Below, in pieces: positions 1 through 9,988 of a stretch of DNA of 14,206 nucleotides. Source of the stretch: Pleurotus ostreatus/Saccharomyces cerevisiae fusant. Lineage: Eukaryota; Opisthokonta. The notes under the pieces were generated by a model, which saw only the letters and a program-made list of their open reading frames with translations, was not told the origin of the DNA and searched no databases. Location of the stretch: NCBI GenBank assembly GCA_024196135.1, contig JAMQCK010000902.1:1-14206 (forward strand), written 5' to 3'. Made by a program: the position numbers and the translations under genes. The number at the start of each line of letters is the position of its first letter. The stretch's first letter is position 1.

Positions 1-57
1 GGTTGGGGGCGGAGGCGTCTGCTCCTCACGAAGCGTGGAAATTGTCGGGGCGTCCAT
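1..57 (-). CDS. Possible 5' end of a minus-strand gene, cut by the window edge
   Basis: On the minus strand an ATG at 57-55 sits in a good initiation context (CACACCATGG) and opens 19 codons without a stop up to the window edge. The peptide begins MDAPTISTLREEQ and is then proline-rich. This would be the N-terminus of a gene transcribed to the left, divergent from the flavoprotein gene at 620. The stretch is too short for any family assignment, and a chance open frame cannot be excluded. A possible donor (GTGAGG) lies within it, so the first exon could be even shorter. Confidence 0.3.
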   Translation of the reverse strand, partial: MDAPTISTLREEQTPPPPT

Positions 58-619
58 GGTGTGCAGAAACAAGCTGTGAGCGGCACTGACAGCTCGCGGG
101 AATTCGAGGAAGCGGAGATGTGGCTTCCGTTCATTCGATTTCGGCCTTTTCCTTGGCCCATTCTGTGCTTATTCAAGCCACGACAGCTCTAGATCTGTAA
201 CAGACGCCATATGTTCTCTTCTCCTGCCAGACTTCGGCATCCTGGAACGGAAAAGCGGTTGGAAACCGAGCAAGTTGGTGGATGCCGAAAAGTACGAGGT
301 CAACGTTGCTGACTGGCGACAAACCACATTTGTTCGCCGACATGTCGCTGAAATGTGTTCCCCTCCGCTCAAGGGCCTATCTCGGACTCTGGGGCGACAA
401 CTCTGTTCGATGACTGTGCCTTCGCCGTGGCTGGGGTCACTGGTTGGTACTTATCTATGGCGAGGCGCACCCTAACCGGCGCTAGCGCTATATGAAATCC
501 TGGCGATTCATCGAATCCTGGTCTCTCTTTACCTACAACCCCCTACCACGACGCCGTGAGTAGCTGGCCATAGAACGGGGCAGGGGGTAAGGGACCAGAG
601 AGCCTCCGACCTCGCCACC
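58..619. other. Intergenic region, probable divergent promoter
   Basis: I find no convincing gene in these 562 bases. The open frames present are short, lack recognisable protein features and lie on both strands at once. If the minus-strand start at 57 is real, this is a divergent promoter for it and for the flavoprotein gene at 620. I could not identify a clear TATA box or conserved operator. Confidence 0.5.
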
Positions 620-1306
620 ATGGAGGCACCCCAGTGGAAGACCTCGATCGCCCATACGCTCAGCAAATTTCCCAGCGTGGCAAACAGGATGCTGCAGCTC
701 TCCTCCCTAGATGCCTCGGACCCCAGCAGGCCATACATTCGCTCTTTCTTCTTCCATTCCTTCGTCTCTGCGGCAACTTGCCCTTCGCACCCTGTCTTGG
801 TCGCTCCAGTTGACATGCGGACCCCGAAGCTCGCTCACCTGCTGGCGCACTCCAAGATTCGACTCAGCTGGCACCTCCCCGATGCAGGAGAGCAGTATTA
901 TATCGCCGGGACAGTAGCAATCCTCCCCACCCCCCAAGATACGCTATATCCGCACTACGCATTCGCTATACGTCGACCCGAGGCGAACAGCGGACTGCGG
1001 GCGCTGGCCGACGAAGGATTTGACTGGGACAAGCTCAGAGAGGAGGTCTACCACAGCCTGGACGCAAGGCAGCGGAAGGCCTTCGCATCTCGTCGCCTCC
1101 CTGGCTCGTCGATATCCGCGGAGGAGGCAGGCAGTTCGGAGGATAGCCCGGAGGTCGAAGAGCACGCTGCGCAGTCCAACATGGGCTTGGTGGTCATTGA
1201 CCCCGCTGAGGTCGAGATCCTGGAGATGGAGGAATGGCCTTCGACTCGGAGAACGCGGTACTGGAGGTCGAGGGATGGTATATGGGAGAGTGAGCTTCTT
1301 GCCTGA
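620..1306 (+). CDS. Pyridoxamine 5'-phosphate oxidase-fold flavoprotein (Alr4036 family)
   Basis: This is a 228-residue intronless protein with the start in a strong Kozak context (GCCACCATGG). It resembles the fungal Alr4036-type FMN-binding split-barrel family. The N-terminus MEAPQWKTSI is a typical family opening. It is followed by the region with RSFFFHSFVS (about 41-50), the DMRTPKLAHL segment where a strand-helix precedes the FMN site (about 65-74), RLSWHLPDAGEQYYIAGTV (about 80-98, the usual W-x-x-x-x-x-x-Q-[FY]-x-I-x-G pattern), and FDWDKLREEVYHSL (about 134-147). The C-terminus has the MGLVVIDPAEVEILEM strand and RRTRYW. The middle (about 158-185) is an acidic serine-rich insertion. 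Family members bind FMN, but their substrate is generally unknown, so true pyridoxine phosphate oxidase activity should not be assumed. It is transcribed in tandem with DOP1 downstream, 422 bases away. Confidence 0.82.
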   Translation: MEAPQWKTSIAHTLSKFPSVANRMLQLSSLDASDPSRPYIRSFFFHSFVSAATCPSHPVLVAPVDMRTPKLAHLLAHSKIRLSWHLPDAGEQYYIAGTVAILPTPQDTLYPHYAFAIRRPEANSGLRALADEGFDWDKLREEVYHSLDARQRKAFASRRLPGSSISAEEAGSSEDSPEVEEHAAQSNMGLVVIDPAEVEILEMEEWPSTRRTRYWRSRDGIWESELLA

Positions 1307-1728
1307 CGGACGGACATAATACTCGCATAATACTCGCACGAACTTTGCACGGACTAATCGCGATATTGTACTGCTCTTCCGCTGTACTGCTGGTTTGCTG
1401 CCATCATAGAACTAGACATACGCGCCCGCACAAGTTGGCAGTTTGACTGTAAAGGCTGTCCCCGTACAATACAGTCACCGCACGTGGCATGAACAGCGCA
1501 GCGCGTCGCCACCGACCCGGACGATGGCGGCCTCCTTGTCTCCTCCCTCCATGTCAGCCGGCCCAACGCTCTCGGAAGTTGTGGGCGCGGGCTCCGGCGC
1601 TGCCAGCACGCGGTCCGCGTGGGTGACCGCGCGAACGACTGAGCGCGGTCCGTCTTCTGACACTGATTATTCCCATCCGCGTGCTGACGAGCGCTATCCA
1701 TATCCTTGAATGCGTTCACCCAAATAAT
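1307..1728 (+). other. Intergenic region: flavoprotein 3' end and DOP1 leader/promoter
   Basis: This 422-base stretch holds no recognisable full gene. Just after the flavoprotein stop there is a perfect 11-base direct duplication (ATAATACTCGC twice, 1316-1337). In the half nearer DOP1 an ATG with good context at 1524 opens a 61-codon frame that stops at 1709, which could be an upstream ORF. No TATA box is evident. Confidence 0.5.
1524..1709 (+). CDS. Possible upstream ORF in the DOP1 leader
   Basis: The ATG at 1524 has A at -3 and G at +4. It opens 61 codons ending at a TGA 19 bases before the DOP1 start. The peptide is rich in Ser, Thr, Ala and Pro and resembles no family I know. Whether it lies in the DOP1 transcript depends on the transcription start, which cannot be read from the sequence. 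If it does, it would be expected to reduce DOP1 initiation. A chance frame in GC-rich sequence is equally plausible. Confidence 0.2.
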   Translation: MAASLSPPSMSAGPTLSEVVGAGSGAASTRSAWVTARTTERGPSSDTDYSHPRADERYPYP

Positions 1729-4700
1729 ATGCCCTTCACCCCAGTTGTCGCGCAGCAGGCGTTCGCGACGGACCCGAAGTATAAGAAGTACACGCAGCAG
1801 GTCGACAAGTGCCTGAACTCATTCGATAATGTGCACGAGTGGGCAGACTGCATCGCGTTCTTGAAGCAACTGCTCAAGGTGCGTCGCTATGCTTTACTGT
1901 ATGTCGGATGGCTGACTCGATATGTAGACCTTCCAAACGTACAACCAGTTCAAGGAGATCCCCCGCAAGGTGATCGTGGCGAAGCGCCTGGCGCAATGCT
2001 TGAATCCCGCCCTCCCGAATGGTGTACATCAACGCGCGCTAGACGTGTATTCGCACATATTGGCCGTGCTGGGGGTGCGTAATGGGATTACTCTCCTGTC
2101 AGCGTACTGAACGGATACTCAGTCCGAAGGTTTGAGGCGCGATCTACCCCTCTGGTCCATGGGCCTGTTCCCCTTCTTCGAATACGCCGCAACTTCAGTC
2201 AAGGTAACGCGCCGAGTCTTGCTTCCATAGCTGTCCGCTAAATCGTCGCGTAGCCAACGCTCTTGAACCTCTATGATGTGCATTATCTCCCCCTTCAAGG
2301 CGCGCTTCGCCCCGTCACGAAATCCTTCATCCTAGCACTTCTCCCTGGCCTTGAGGAGGAGACAGGCGAGTTCTTCGAGAAGGTGCGTCCACACTCATAT
2401 ATCCATCTCCCTCGACTAACGCCTCGCAGGTCATCAGCCTTCTTGATCGCCTGTCCGGGACCGTCTCCCCCTCATTCTTCTTCCAGAACATCTGGCTCGT
2501 CATGCTCACGTCCCCCGCCTCCCGCGGGACGTCTCTCAACTTCCTCGCTCGCCGCCTGCCCAAATTCGATACCCAAGAAGACATGACGCACGTCGTCGGT
2601 CGCGATATCGGGCTGATGATTCGCGCCTTCGCTGCCGCGCTCGAAGACGACAACCTCCTCGTCCGCCGTGGCGCCCTCGACTTGTTGCTGCAATCCATGA
2701 AGATTGACTCTATCGCCGTTACCCGCGCGCAACCTGCGGACAGAGCGATCCTCATGCGCGCTGCCGTGTCGGTGGTTCTGCGTCGTGACCTTGCCTTGAA
2801 CCGACGGTTGTATACGTGGCTCCTAGGCTCGGATGAGAAGAGCGAGACGCAGATTGCGCACTACAAGGAGCATGCGCTCGGGCTGTTGCGACAAACGCTG
2901 AAGGAGGATATGGATGCGCCTTCCGGCGAATACCCAGAGTCGCGCCCCTTCAAGATCTTTATCTCGCTCTTGGACAAATGGGAGGTTGGCGCACCGCTGA
3001 CAGAGACACTGGTGTACGATGCTCTTCTGGATCTGAAGCGGTTGATGCAGGCGTCGCACGACCCGTCAAGTGATGTGAATATGCTATTTAGTTCTGGGGA
3101 ATGCTTGCTAACGCCGTCCCTAGATTGCCATGACAGCGAGCACGCTGTATGAGGCTGTCGAGCCTCAGATCTTGTGCAAGCAATTACTGGGTAGCATCAC
3201 GTCTGAGATCATCGGGGACGGCAAGAAAACCGAGGCCATACAACTCACGGTCTTCGTTCTGAAGTCGTTCGCTCAGGATGAAGAGATGCAAACAATTCAC
3301 CTGCCCATTCTCTTCGCCGCTATTGTCGATGTCATACATGTATGTCCAGCCCCCGAGTAGGCCAAAAATTGCGCTGACCCGTGCTGCAGATACATCTGCA
3401 AGAGCACCACAGCAAAGCATCGTCCCCGGCAGTGCGCGAAGCCATGCTGCTCCTTGAAGAGATGCTGCAGCATATCACGCACAACTCCTTGTTGAACCGA
3501 CCCGATCTAGGCGACGCCATGCAGGAGGCGAGCGTCAAAGAGCGTCCATACACATATGCCTGCACCTTCTACGGCACCCAAGCGGCGTTCACTGTTCCCG
3601 AGGCATCAACGGAGTTCATGTCACCCTTCGCATCGGTATTCGGTAGCTTCACTGCGTTGACTGAGCACCTGGCCAAGTCGGCGTCGTCGGAGGTGGCGCG
3701 TGAGGTGTACTCGCGAATGTTACTCATGTTGGACGAGCTTCTCGAGTTCCTCTCCGGGCCGACAAAGGTTTCGTGGAACCCAGATGAATGGCTTTCTGTG
3801 GCTTTGCACGTCCTCGAGCAGGAGGTAAAATCTCAGGTCTACCCTATGATGCCCTGCACCTCGACTGACCTTCCTTACAGTCAACGAACTTCACCATAGT
3901 CGACCGTACGGTCACCCTGATTGCTTCGCTATGTCATGCGCAAACCTTGGAGCCCACCATCAACGTCGACTCGCGCCCAGTCATGTTCAAGCTGATGTCG
4001 AAGCTGCTGCGTTACCTGCGAAACGACTGCGCGGTTTACCACGTCCGGACCGTGAGCCTCATCTGGGCTCTAGACGAGATTACTCCCAGGTCGCATATCG
4101 AGTCCATCATTGCGCAAACGATGACTTCGCCTCAGAACAGGAACGTGCAAGAGGCATACGAAGCGTTCGGAATACTATGGCGCTTGACTGGTAAGTCACA
4201 TTTGCCTTACTAGTCCTTCCCTCTCTAATTAACTGATGTAGATGATTCCCTGCTACCTGGATTTCGCTTCAAGGTGCCTATGATGATCGTCCTCGAGACC
4301 CTCAAAAGCGACGACCCCTCGCTTCGCCGCATCGGCGAGACGTGGATGCGCTGTAGCCTGAAGTCCTATCTCCGCGTACTTGATCCCATCCTCTTCGACA
4401 TCCTGGACCCAGGCATCCGTCGCAGCCCGTCGCTGACGAAGATCCACGGAAAGGAGTTGCAAAGCTTCATGTACGAGCGGCCCTTCGACCAGCGGTACAT
4501 CCAGCATCTCCTTGATCTCCTGCTCAGCGTCATGCGCTTCGGGGGTCAGGGCTTTGCGAAGACGGTGCGAACGACGCCCGTCAGGCGTACACCCAATGCG
4601 GACTTGATCGCAAGGCTGGAGAAGAGCGGCGGTGACGCGGATACCTCGTACGCGGATGTGCTCATCGAGAACTTCCTGCGGCTATTGCAAGCGGAGCCCA

Positions 4701-7700
4701 AGAAGTCCCTCATACCCTCGATGCAAACTTTCAACGTGGCCATACAGTCGACAGCCGTGGATCTCCTGCAAGGCATTATCTCCAGAGGCGACATCGACCC
4801 TCTGTTTGTCGGCGTGGTCGAGGCCGCTGTCATTGGGAAACTGTTCTTCTGCGTACACGCATCCCGGCTCGATCTGCAAAACAAACTCTTGCATCTCCTT
4901 CATTCGCTGGTCTCTGCGGCAATTGCACCCACGCAACCCAGAAAAGCGCCATCAATCATCCAAGGACATAGTCGTGGGACGGACTACAATGCAAGTATGT
5001 CCGCGATGAGCCATACTGAGTCGGAGGAAAACGCAGCCTATTCCGTCAACCCGCTCCTCATTCAGACATTGGTCGACGGCATCAGCACACCGAGCAATCG
5101 CCCTATCCTTCAGCACTGGCTCGACTTCATCCTGATGGCGGTGCCGACATTCCAGCCGGCGCTGCAAGTCGTAGTCAACCCGTTGAACGAGTGTCTATGC
5201 CGACAGCTAAGCGGATCTGTGCGCGATGTCCTGGATGCTGCTGCGAGGGGAAAGAACTTCGCCTTCGACGCCTTGTCTTCGTCAACGGATTCCGAAATAG
5301 TGATGCTACTGAACGGGCTGGAGCGTTTGGTGCTCCTGAGTTTGGCGTACATGTCCGAGCCGTCCTCAGCAGAGGACGATGGAATGTCACCGGAGAAGCC
5401 AACACAAGAGAGTGGCGGCGGTCTCTTGGGTTATGTCTCCGGCGTCTTCAGTTCGGACTCGGCAAACGCTGGCGCAGACGAGCAGCTCACGGTCAGCACA
5501 TATGGTCGCTCTCGTGCCTTCCTGCTTACGCATAATCCAGACGCAATCACCTGGCTACCGTGCGCTTCGCGATGCAGTTCGGGTTCTTCATCAGTTGTGG
5601 TCAAACTTCGTTTGGTCGCAACTCGAACACTCATCGTCGACGGACGACTCACTCTCCCTCATCTATACTCGCACAAGATTACGGTGCCGACGCGTACTAG
5701 AGCATCTGTACCGCGTCTACCCTGTCGAGGTATTCGAGTCGATCGTCGAGTGCTGGATGCGAGAAAGGGTGATTCAAACAGCTACATGTTGCTACGAAAG
5801 GCTCACCGGCATATAGGAAACAGACGACCCCACGATGGAACTCGTCGACGTCTTGTTCACCAGTGCACAGAACGTGGTGTCCATGATATGCGATAGCATC
5901 GCCACGCGTGTCACGATGGCCTCGGACAAGGCGCGAAGAGCAGCAAGCAATCCTGCGGTGTGAGTGGTCCTATAATGCGAAGGATGACCGACTCATATAT
6001 ACGCCAGCACCGATGCCGTCCTGTTCAAGTTCCTTGAGCAGTACCTTGAACGATTGGAAGGTCCCCTAGTGCTGCAAGTCTGGGGACGTTATGTCCAGCT
6101 CGTCAAGGACATCACGGGTAGCTCCAAGGAGTTTAAGCCTCAGCATTACCCTGGCTTGAGGTAAGTTGTTACCTCTGCTTTGACGCTCTGGTCTGACGAA
6201 TCGCGCAAGGTGTATCACCGTACTGGCGGACAAGCTTACGCAGACAACCGCGATGGAAGATCGACGTGTTCGCAAAGAGCTGCAGGACTCCTTGGGCAAG
6301 CTCCTTGACTCGAACGTCATGTACGTCGGTCGCTCGTACGATTCCGGCTCCTGGATACGGCGATCGACGAAGGACACCTTGGGAACCGCAGGCAGAGAGT
6401 CGCCTCGACCTGGTACGCGCCCAGTATCTATCTGGTCCCTATGTCTGACTCGGTGCAGACGCAAAGATCGACGAGAAGGCTAATGCTAGCACGATTTCGC
6501 TGAACAACGAGGTGACTAAAGCGACAGCGCCGAACGAGCTTATCGTAGAGGTAAGGTCACACCTTCGTACTCTGAAGGTCAAACGCTCATCCTTGTGAAG
6601 ATCACTCAATATCTCGCATCGACCGCTCTTCCGAACCTCAGACGGTATCTGCTCGACAACGACAAGGTCGTCAGTGCTTGCAACAATATCACGTACTACA
6701 TCGTCAGTCCGGCTACGAAGGGCAGAGCAAGGTCCGTTCGTCTTGTACGGCCGATAGGGAAGTGGCTCACGAGCCATTCACAGTACCAGGCCAATGGAAG
6801 TCGAAGACCCCATCATCGCAATCATACAAGAGATGTCGCATATACCAGCTGCGCTCAAGCTATGGCGCGCACCCGTGGTGGAGTTGTTCAACGACAACCG
6901 CTTCTTCAGCTCCTCGGTCGAGACGGCGGAGAAGTGGAAGCCTATCGTCAAGTCGCTCTTCCACTCGGATAAGGCGGCGTTCCCCGAGCTGTTGTGTGAG
7001 TATCAGCCATCCCTTTAGGATGTCTTCGCCGCTGACAACTGCTGACAGCCAAGCTCGCCGTCGCACCATCGGCAAACATCTTCACGAACAAGGAGTACGA
7101 GTTGCTGCTGCGCTCCCTGCAGTTGCGCAGACTGTCCTTCGCGCTCCTTTGCGGGGACAAGAACGGGTTCATCACGCAGCTGCCCACCATCCAGGAGAAG
7201 CTCGTCGAAACACTCAAGAACGTGACGGCGCCCATTGTGCAGAGCGAAGTGTACCTCTGCGTACGGGTCTTGTTGTGCAGGTTGTCGCCGCACAACTTGA
7301 CGAGCTTCTGGCCTGTTTTGTTAACGGAATTAGTAAGTTGCTTGTAGTCAGTGGGGAGATCCCAATGCTAAACTCACCGTGCAGTATCGTTTGTTCGAGT
7401 CAGTGATGTTGAACCTGCCACCGGACGGCTCGGACGACCTGCCGTTACTACTCGCTGCGTGCAAGTGCCTCGACCTGCTTGTTACCTTGCAAACGGAGGA
7501 GTTCCAGATGTAAGCACTCTATCAGAATAGCACAACTGCCTTACTGACTTCGTCAAGCCACGAATGGATGTTCATCACGGACACCGTCGACGCCGTCTAC
7601 CGCCCCGACGACGCATTCCCCGAAGCCATGATGGACCAGCTCGCCGAGATCGCCGGCGCACTCCCCGCCGCGACAACGGGCTCCGTCGGAAACGGTTTCT

Positions 7701-7927
7701 TCAGCCCCGCAGGCGGCGTCACATCTTTCAACGCCTCCCGCCCCTTACGACGACCATTCCTCGCCAACATACGACAGATTGAAAGCGTGCGAGACCTGGT
7801 GCCGTTCTTCTCGAACGTGTCCATGGCGTCGTATGAGAGCCTCTACGCAAGCAACGGCGCCGTCGACTGGGAGGCCGTGCAGAAGAGCCTGATGGAGGAT
7901 ATGTTCGATGGGCATGGCACTCAATGA
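1729..7927 (+). CDS. DOP1: DOP1/Dopey homologue, Golgi-endosome trafficking protein, 19 exons
   Basis: Joining 1729-1878, 1928-2074, 2123-2203, 2254-2382, 2430-3074, 3124-3339, 3390-3824, 3881-4190, 4242-5491, 5541-5768, 5817-5959, 6008-6160, 6210-6412, 6459-6550, 6601-6731, 6790-6995, 7049-7332, 7385-7509 and 7558-7927 gives one 1765-residue frame, close to the roughly 1700 residues of yeast Dop1. The N-terminal Dopey domain (about 10-300) is clear: DPKYKKYTQQVDKCLNSF, then FKEIPRKVIVAKRLAQCLNP, LWSMGLFPFFEYAATSVKP and FFQNIWLVMLTSP. The C-terminal part has WGRYVQLVKDITGS and the all-helical leucine-rich repeats of the family. Known role: a large peripheral protein that works with Mon2 and the flippase Neo1 at Golgi and endosomes. 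The 18 introns are 46-58 bases with GT-AG ends. The start is the first ATG in frame with the conserved N-terminus. The exon 9/10 junction (5491/5541) is needed because the long open frame continuing to 5896 loses all similarity. Some individual junctions could be off by a few bases. Confidence 0.92.
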
Positions 7928-8276
7928 GGCGGACTTAATTGTCGAGTAGGTGATGTTAGTTAGTAGTGGTGATATACCTGCGGCGTTTGGCTTCGTTGCA
8001 CCCCCTGTTCGTTGTTTACTCATCTTCATGTAGCCTAGTATCGCATCCCTGCAAACCTGACCTTAGTGATTGGACACGGACACTTCACGCATCGCAGAGC
8101 ATAATTTACACGGAATAAGACATGTGCCCCACGGCCAATCCAAACGAACGCGCATACAACATGAGTAGGTAGGTCGTCAACGTATGCGTAAATCCCGAGC
8201 ACGTCCCCGTCGTCACCATCGTCCCGCTTCGCTATCGAGCATGCAGGCAGCGTCCAGCGTAAGAGACACAAGCCCA
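7928..8276. other. Convergent 3' intergenic region
   Basis: This region lies between the stop codons of DOP1 (+) and the SSP120-like gene (-), so it should hold two 3' UTRs and terminators. I see no gene and no strong polyadenylation signal; an AATAAG-like hexamer occurs near 8115. The open frames here are short and featureless. Confidence 0.5.
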
Positions 8277-9505
8277 TCAGAAATCGCCCCAGCTGCGACG
8301 GAACTTGTACTGGAACTGCATATTAGCCTCCTACACCCTTACACCCAGCCACACTCGCGAACGCACCTTATACGGCAAGTTTTTCCTCATCTTCTCGCTC
8401 GGGTTCACCGGCGGCTTGTACCCCTCATCGCCCGCGCCCCACTCGCCCAGGCGGTCGGCCTCGCCCTTCGCGTTCGCGAACCGCACCGCGGGGTCCTGCT
8501 TCTCGGGCGGCGGCACGCGGTTCACCTTGGGCGGCGGGGGCTGCTGGTCGGGGTCGTGCTGCGCGAGCGCCTCGTCGACGGAGATGCCCTGGTACTTGGC
8601 TTCCTTTTCGGCCTCTTTGCGCTCGATCTCTTCGTGGTGGCGGAAGTGCTCGATGTCCTCCGCGTGGACGTAGGACTCGTCGGTTTGGGTCTCGGGGGTG
8701 GAGTGGAATTCCTCTGGTGGTTTGTTAGTGTTGTGTACGGTGGAGCGAGTTGCAAGGCAGCGGTGAAGTATGCAGACTCGAGGTGAGGCGTGTACAGCAT
8801 GCTGGGGGGGAGCGCTACACACCTTCATGATGCAGGAAGAACTCTAGCAAGCAATGTTAGCAAGCAAGCGCCCGCACGACCAAACACTTTGCGCACCGCT
8901 CTCCACGTCGTAATGATGCCCCTCCGCGCCCAAATTATCAAAATTCGGCAGCCCATCCAGCCCGACGAGCACAAACTCCTCCAGCGCGATCTCCCCGTCC
9001 TTGTTCTTGTCCATCTTCGCCAGCACGGTCTCGACGATGGTGTCCGCCTTCTTCTGGTGCTCGACGTCGTCCTTGGACTTCTTCTGCGAGTAGACGTGGT
9101 GCACGCCGTAGATGGCCTCTATCTCGGCGCGGTTCCAGACGCCGTCGCTGGGGAGGGAGGAAGTACGAGGTTAGTGAGGTGGCAGTGTGGGGAAGCGGGA
9201 TATGGGGACGCACCCATCGAGATCATGCAGCTGGAAGAAACTGGGGAGGTCGAAGGAGTCGCTGGGCGGGTTTTAGACTGGCTGGACCTATCCTAAGGCG
9301 GTATAGCTCACATATGGTGCTCCTTGGACATCTAGTGTATTGTGAGTACGCGGCGTTCACGCGTCATGCAAGCACATACGTGTCGTTGGGCGTATTCCTG
9401 TATCGTCTCGCCATTCTCCGGTCCTGGACTGTCATGGTGCCCTCCGTGTGCTAGAGCAGAGCCCGCGAGTGCGAGAAAGGAGAGCCGCCTCGTGAAGGAC
9501 TTCAT
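8277..9505 (-). CDS. SSP120/nucleobindin-like secreted EF-hand calcium-binding protein
   Basis: Seven minus-strand exons (9505-9380, 9331-9312, 9261-9214, 9147-8897, 8843-8823, 8713-8367, 8315-8277) give 283 residues. A signal peptide (MKSFTRRLSFLALAGSALA, likely cut after about 19) is followed by a His-rich start. EF-hand 1 is DLDGDGVWNRAE (62-73) and EF-hand 2 is DKNKDGEIALEE (111-122); both have Asp at 1 and 3-or-Asn, Asp at 5, Gly at 6 and Glu at 12, so both should bind calcium. Between them lies the family hallmark IYGVHHVYSQ. A Glu/Lys-rich helical stretch (about 175-200) and a Pro-rich linker lead to the conserved tail FQYKFRRSWGDF. Yeast Ssp120 is a luminal partner of the Emp46/Emp47 lectin cargo receptors, comparable to the mammalian LMAN1-MCFD2 pair, so a role in ER-Golgi glycoprotein transport is a reasonable inference. 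There is no HDEL-type retention tail. Exons of 20, 48 and 21 bases are unusually small; phases and family alignment support them. Confidence 0.88.
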
Positions 9506-9598
9506 GACGGTCAGAAGGAAGAGGTGCGGGATACCGTTCCGGTGAGCGTGTGATGTTTGAAGGGCGGGCAGCGTGTAATGCATGACATGTGGCGCTGA

Positions 9599-9605
9599 TA
9601 TAAAA
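9599..9605 (+). promoter_or_regulatory. TATA element upstream of tRNA-Lys
   Basis: TATAAAA ends 23 bases before the tRNA, the spacing used by TFIIIB at many fungal tRNA genes. Read on the other strand it lies about 95 bases upstream of the SSP120-like start codon, so it might also serve that promoter. Confidence 0.45.
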
Positions 9606-9628
9606 GGCAAGGCCATTGTACTTCCATC

Positions 9629-9727
9629 GCCCGCCTAGCTCAATCGGATAGAGCGTCAGACTCTTACGAAGTCCAAAGGGCGGGAAAGATCATCTGAAGG
9701 CTGCGAGTTCGACCCTCGCGGTGGGCT
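9629..9727 (+). tRNA. tRNA-Lys (anticodon CUU) with a 25-base intron
   Basis: A complete cloverleaf can be folded. The 7-bp acceptor stem is GCCCGCC (9629-9635) with GGTGGGC (9720-9726), with one G-U pair, and the discriminator is T at 9727. The D arm has GCTC/GAGC. The anticodon stem TCAGA (9656-9660) pairs with TCTGA (9693-9697). The T arm has GCGAG, TTCGACC and CTCGC (9703-9719). The anticodon CTT is at 9663-9665. An intron of 25 bases (9667-9691) begins one base after the anticodon, the canonical position 37/38. Internal A-box (TAGCTCAATCGG) and B-box (GTTCGACCC) promoter elements are intact. The product decodes AAG. Confidence 0.95.
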
Positions 9728-9988
9728 ACTACTCTTTTTGCTGTCTTCAAGGTTGTTTCTGCAGGGTAGCGGTTGGCGCCCTCCATTGGCAATCATTGAA
9801 TCCTTCGAAGCGGGCACAGAAGTACTCCTCTGCCTCTCGCGCGAACTCCATACGATGGACTACATTGATTGTACATTCGTTACATAACACAGGCCCTTTT
9901 GGATTGCTCGCCATAGCTCTAAAGGCTAGAAGGGAGTCAGAGGCTGGCAGAGAGTCAGCATCAACGGCGGTAGAGAAATGGAAGAGAT
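9728..9988. other. Short intergenic region between tRNA-Lys and RidA-like gene
   Basis: Apart from the Pol III T-run and the possible last exon of the RidA-like gene (9919-9925), nothing is recognisable. It should contain the RidA-like 3' UTR. Confidence 0.4.
9735..9739 (+). terminator. RNA polymerase III terminator of tRNA-Lys
   Basis: A run of five T begins eight bases after the mature tRNA 3' end, which is the usual Pol III stop signal on the coding strand. Confidence 0.75.

Noticed and set aside
169..816. Small frames on both strands before the flavoprotein gene
   Set aside because: They show no recognisable motif, no supporting splice pattern and they overlap on opposite strands.
5492..5896. 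Uninterrupted open frame continuing from DOP1 exon 9 to 5896
   Set aside because: After 5491 it turns Arg-rich and loses Dopey character, while a phase-matched 49-base intron (5492-5540) leads into a frame with typical helical Dopey sequence.
6678..7406. Plus-strand open frame of 242 codons inside DOP1
   Set aside because: It is in a different frame from the conserved DOP1 exons and has biased, featureless composition.
8184..8786. Plus-strand open frame of 200 codons
   Set aside because: It is antisense to the long exon of the SSP120-like gene, whose minus-strand frame shows clear family motifs.
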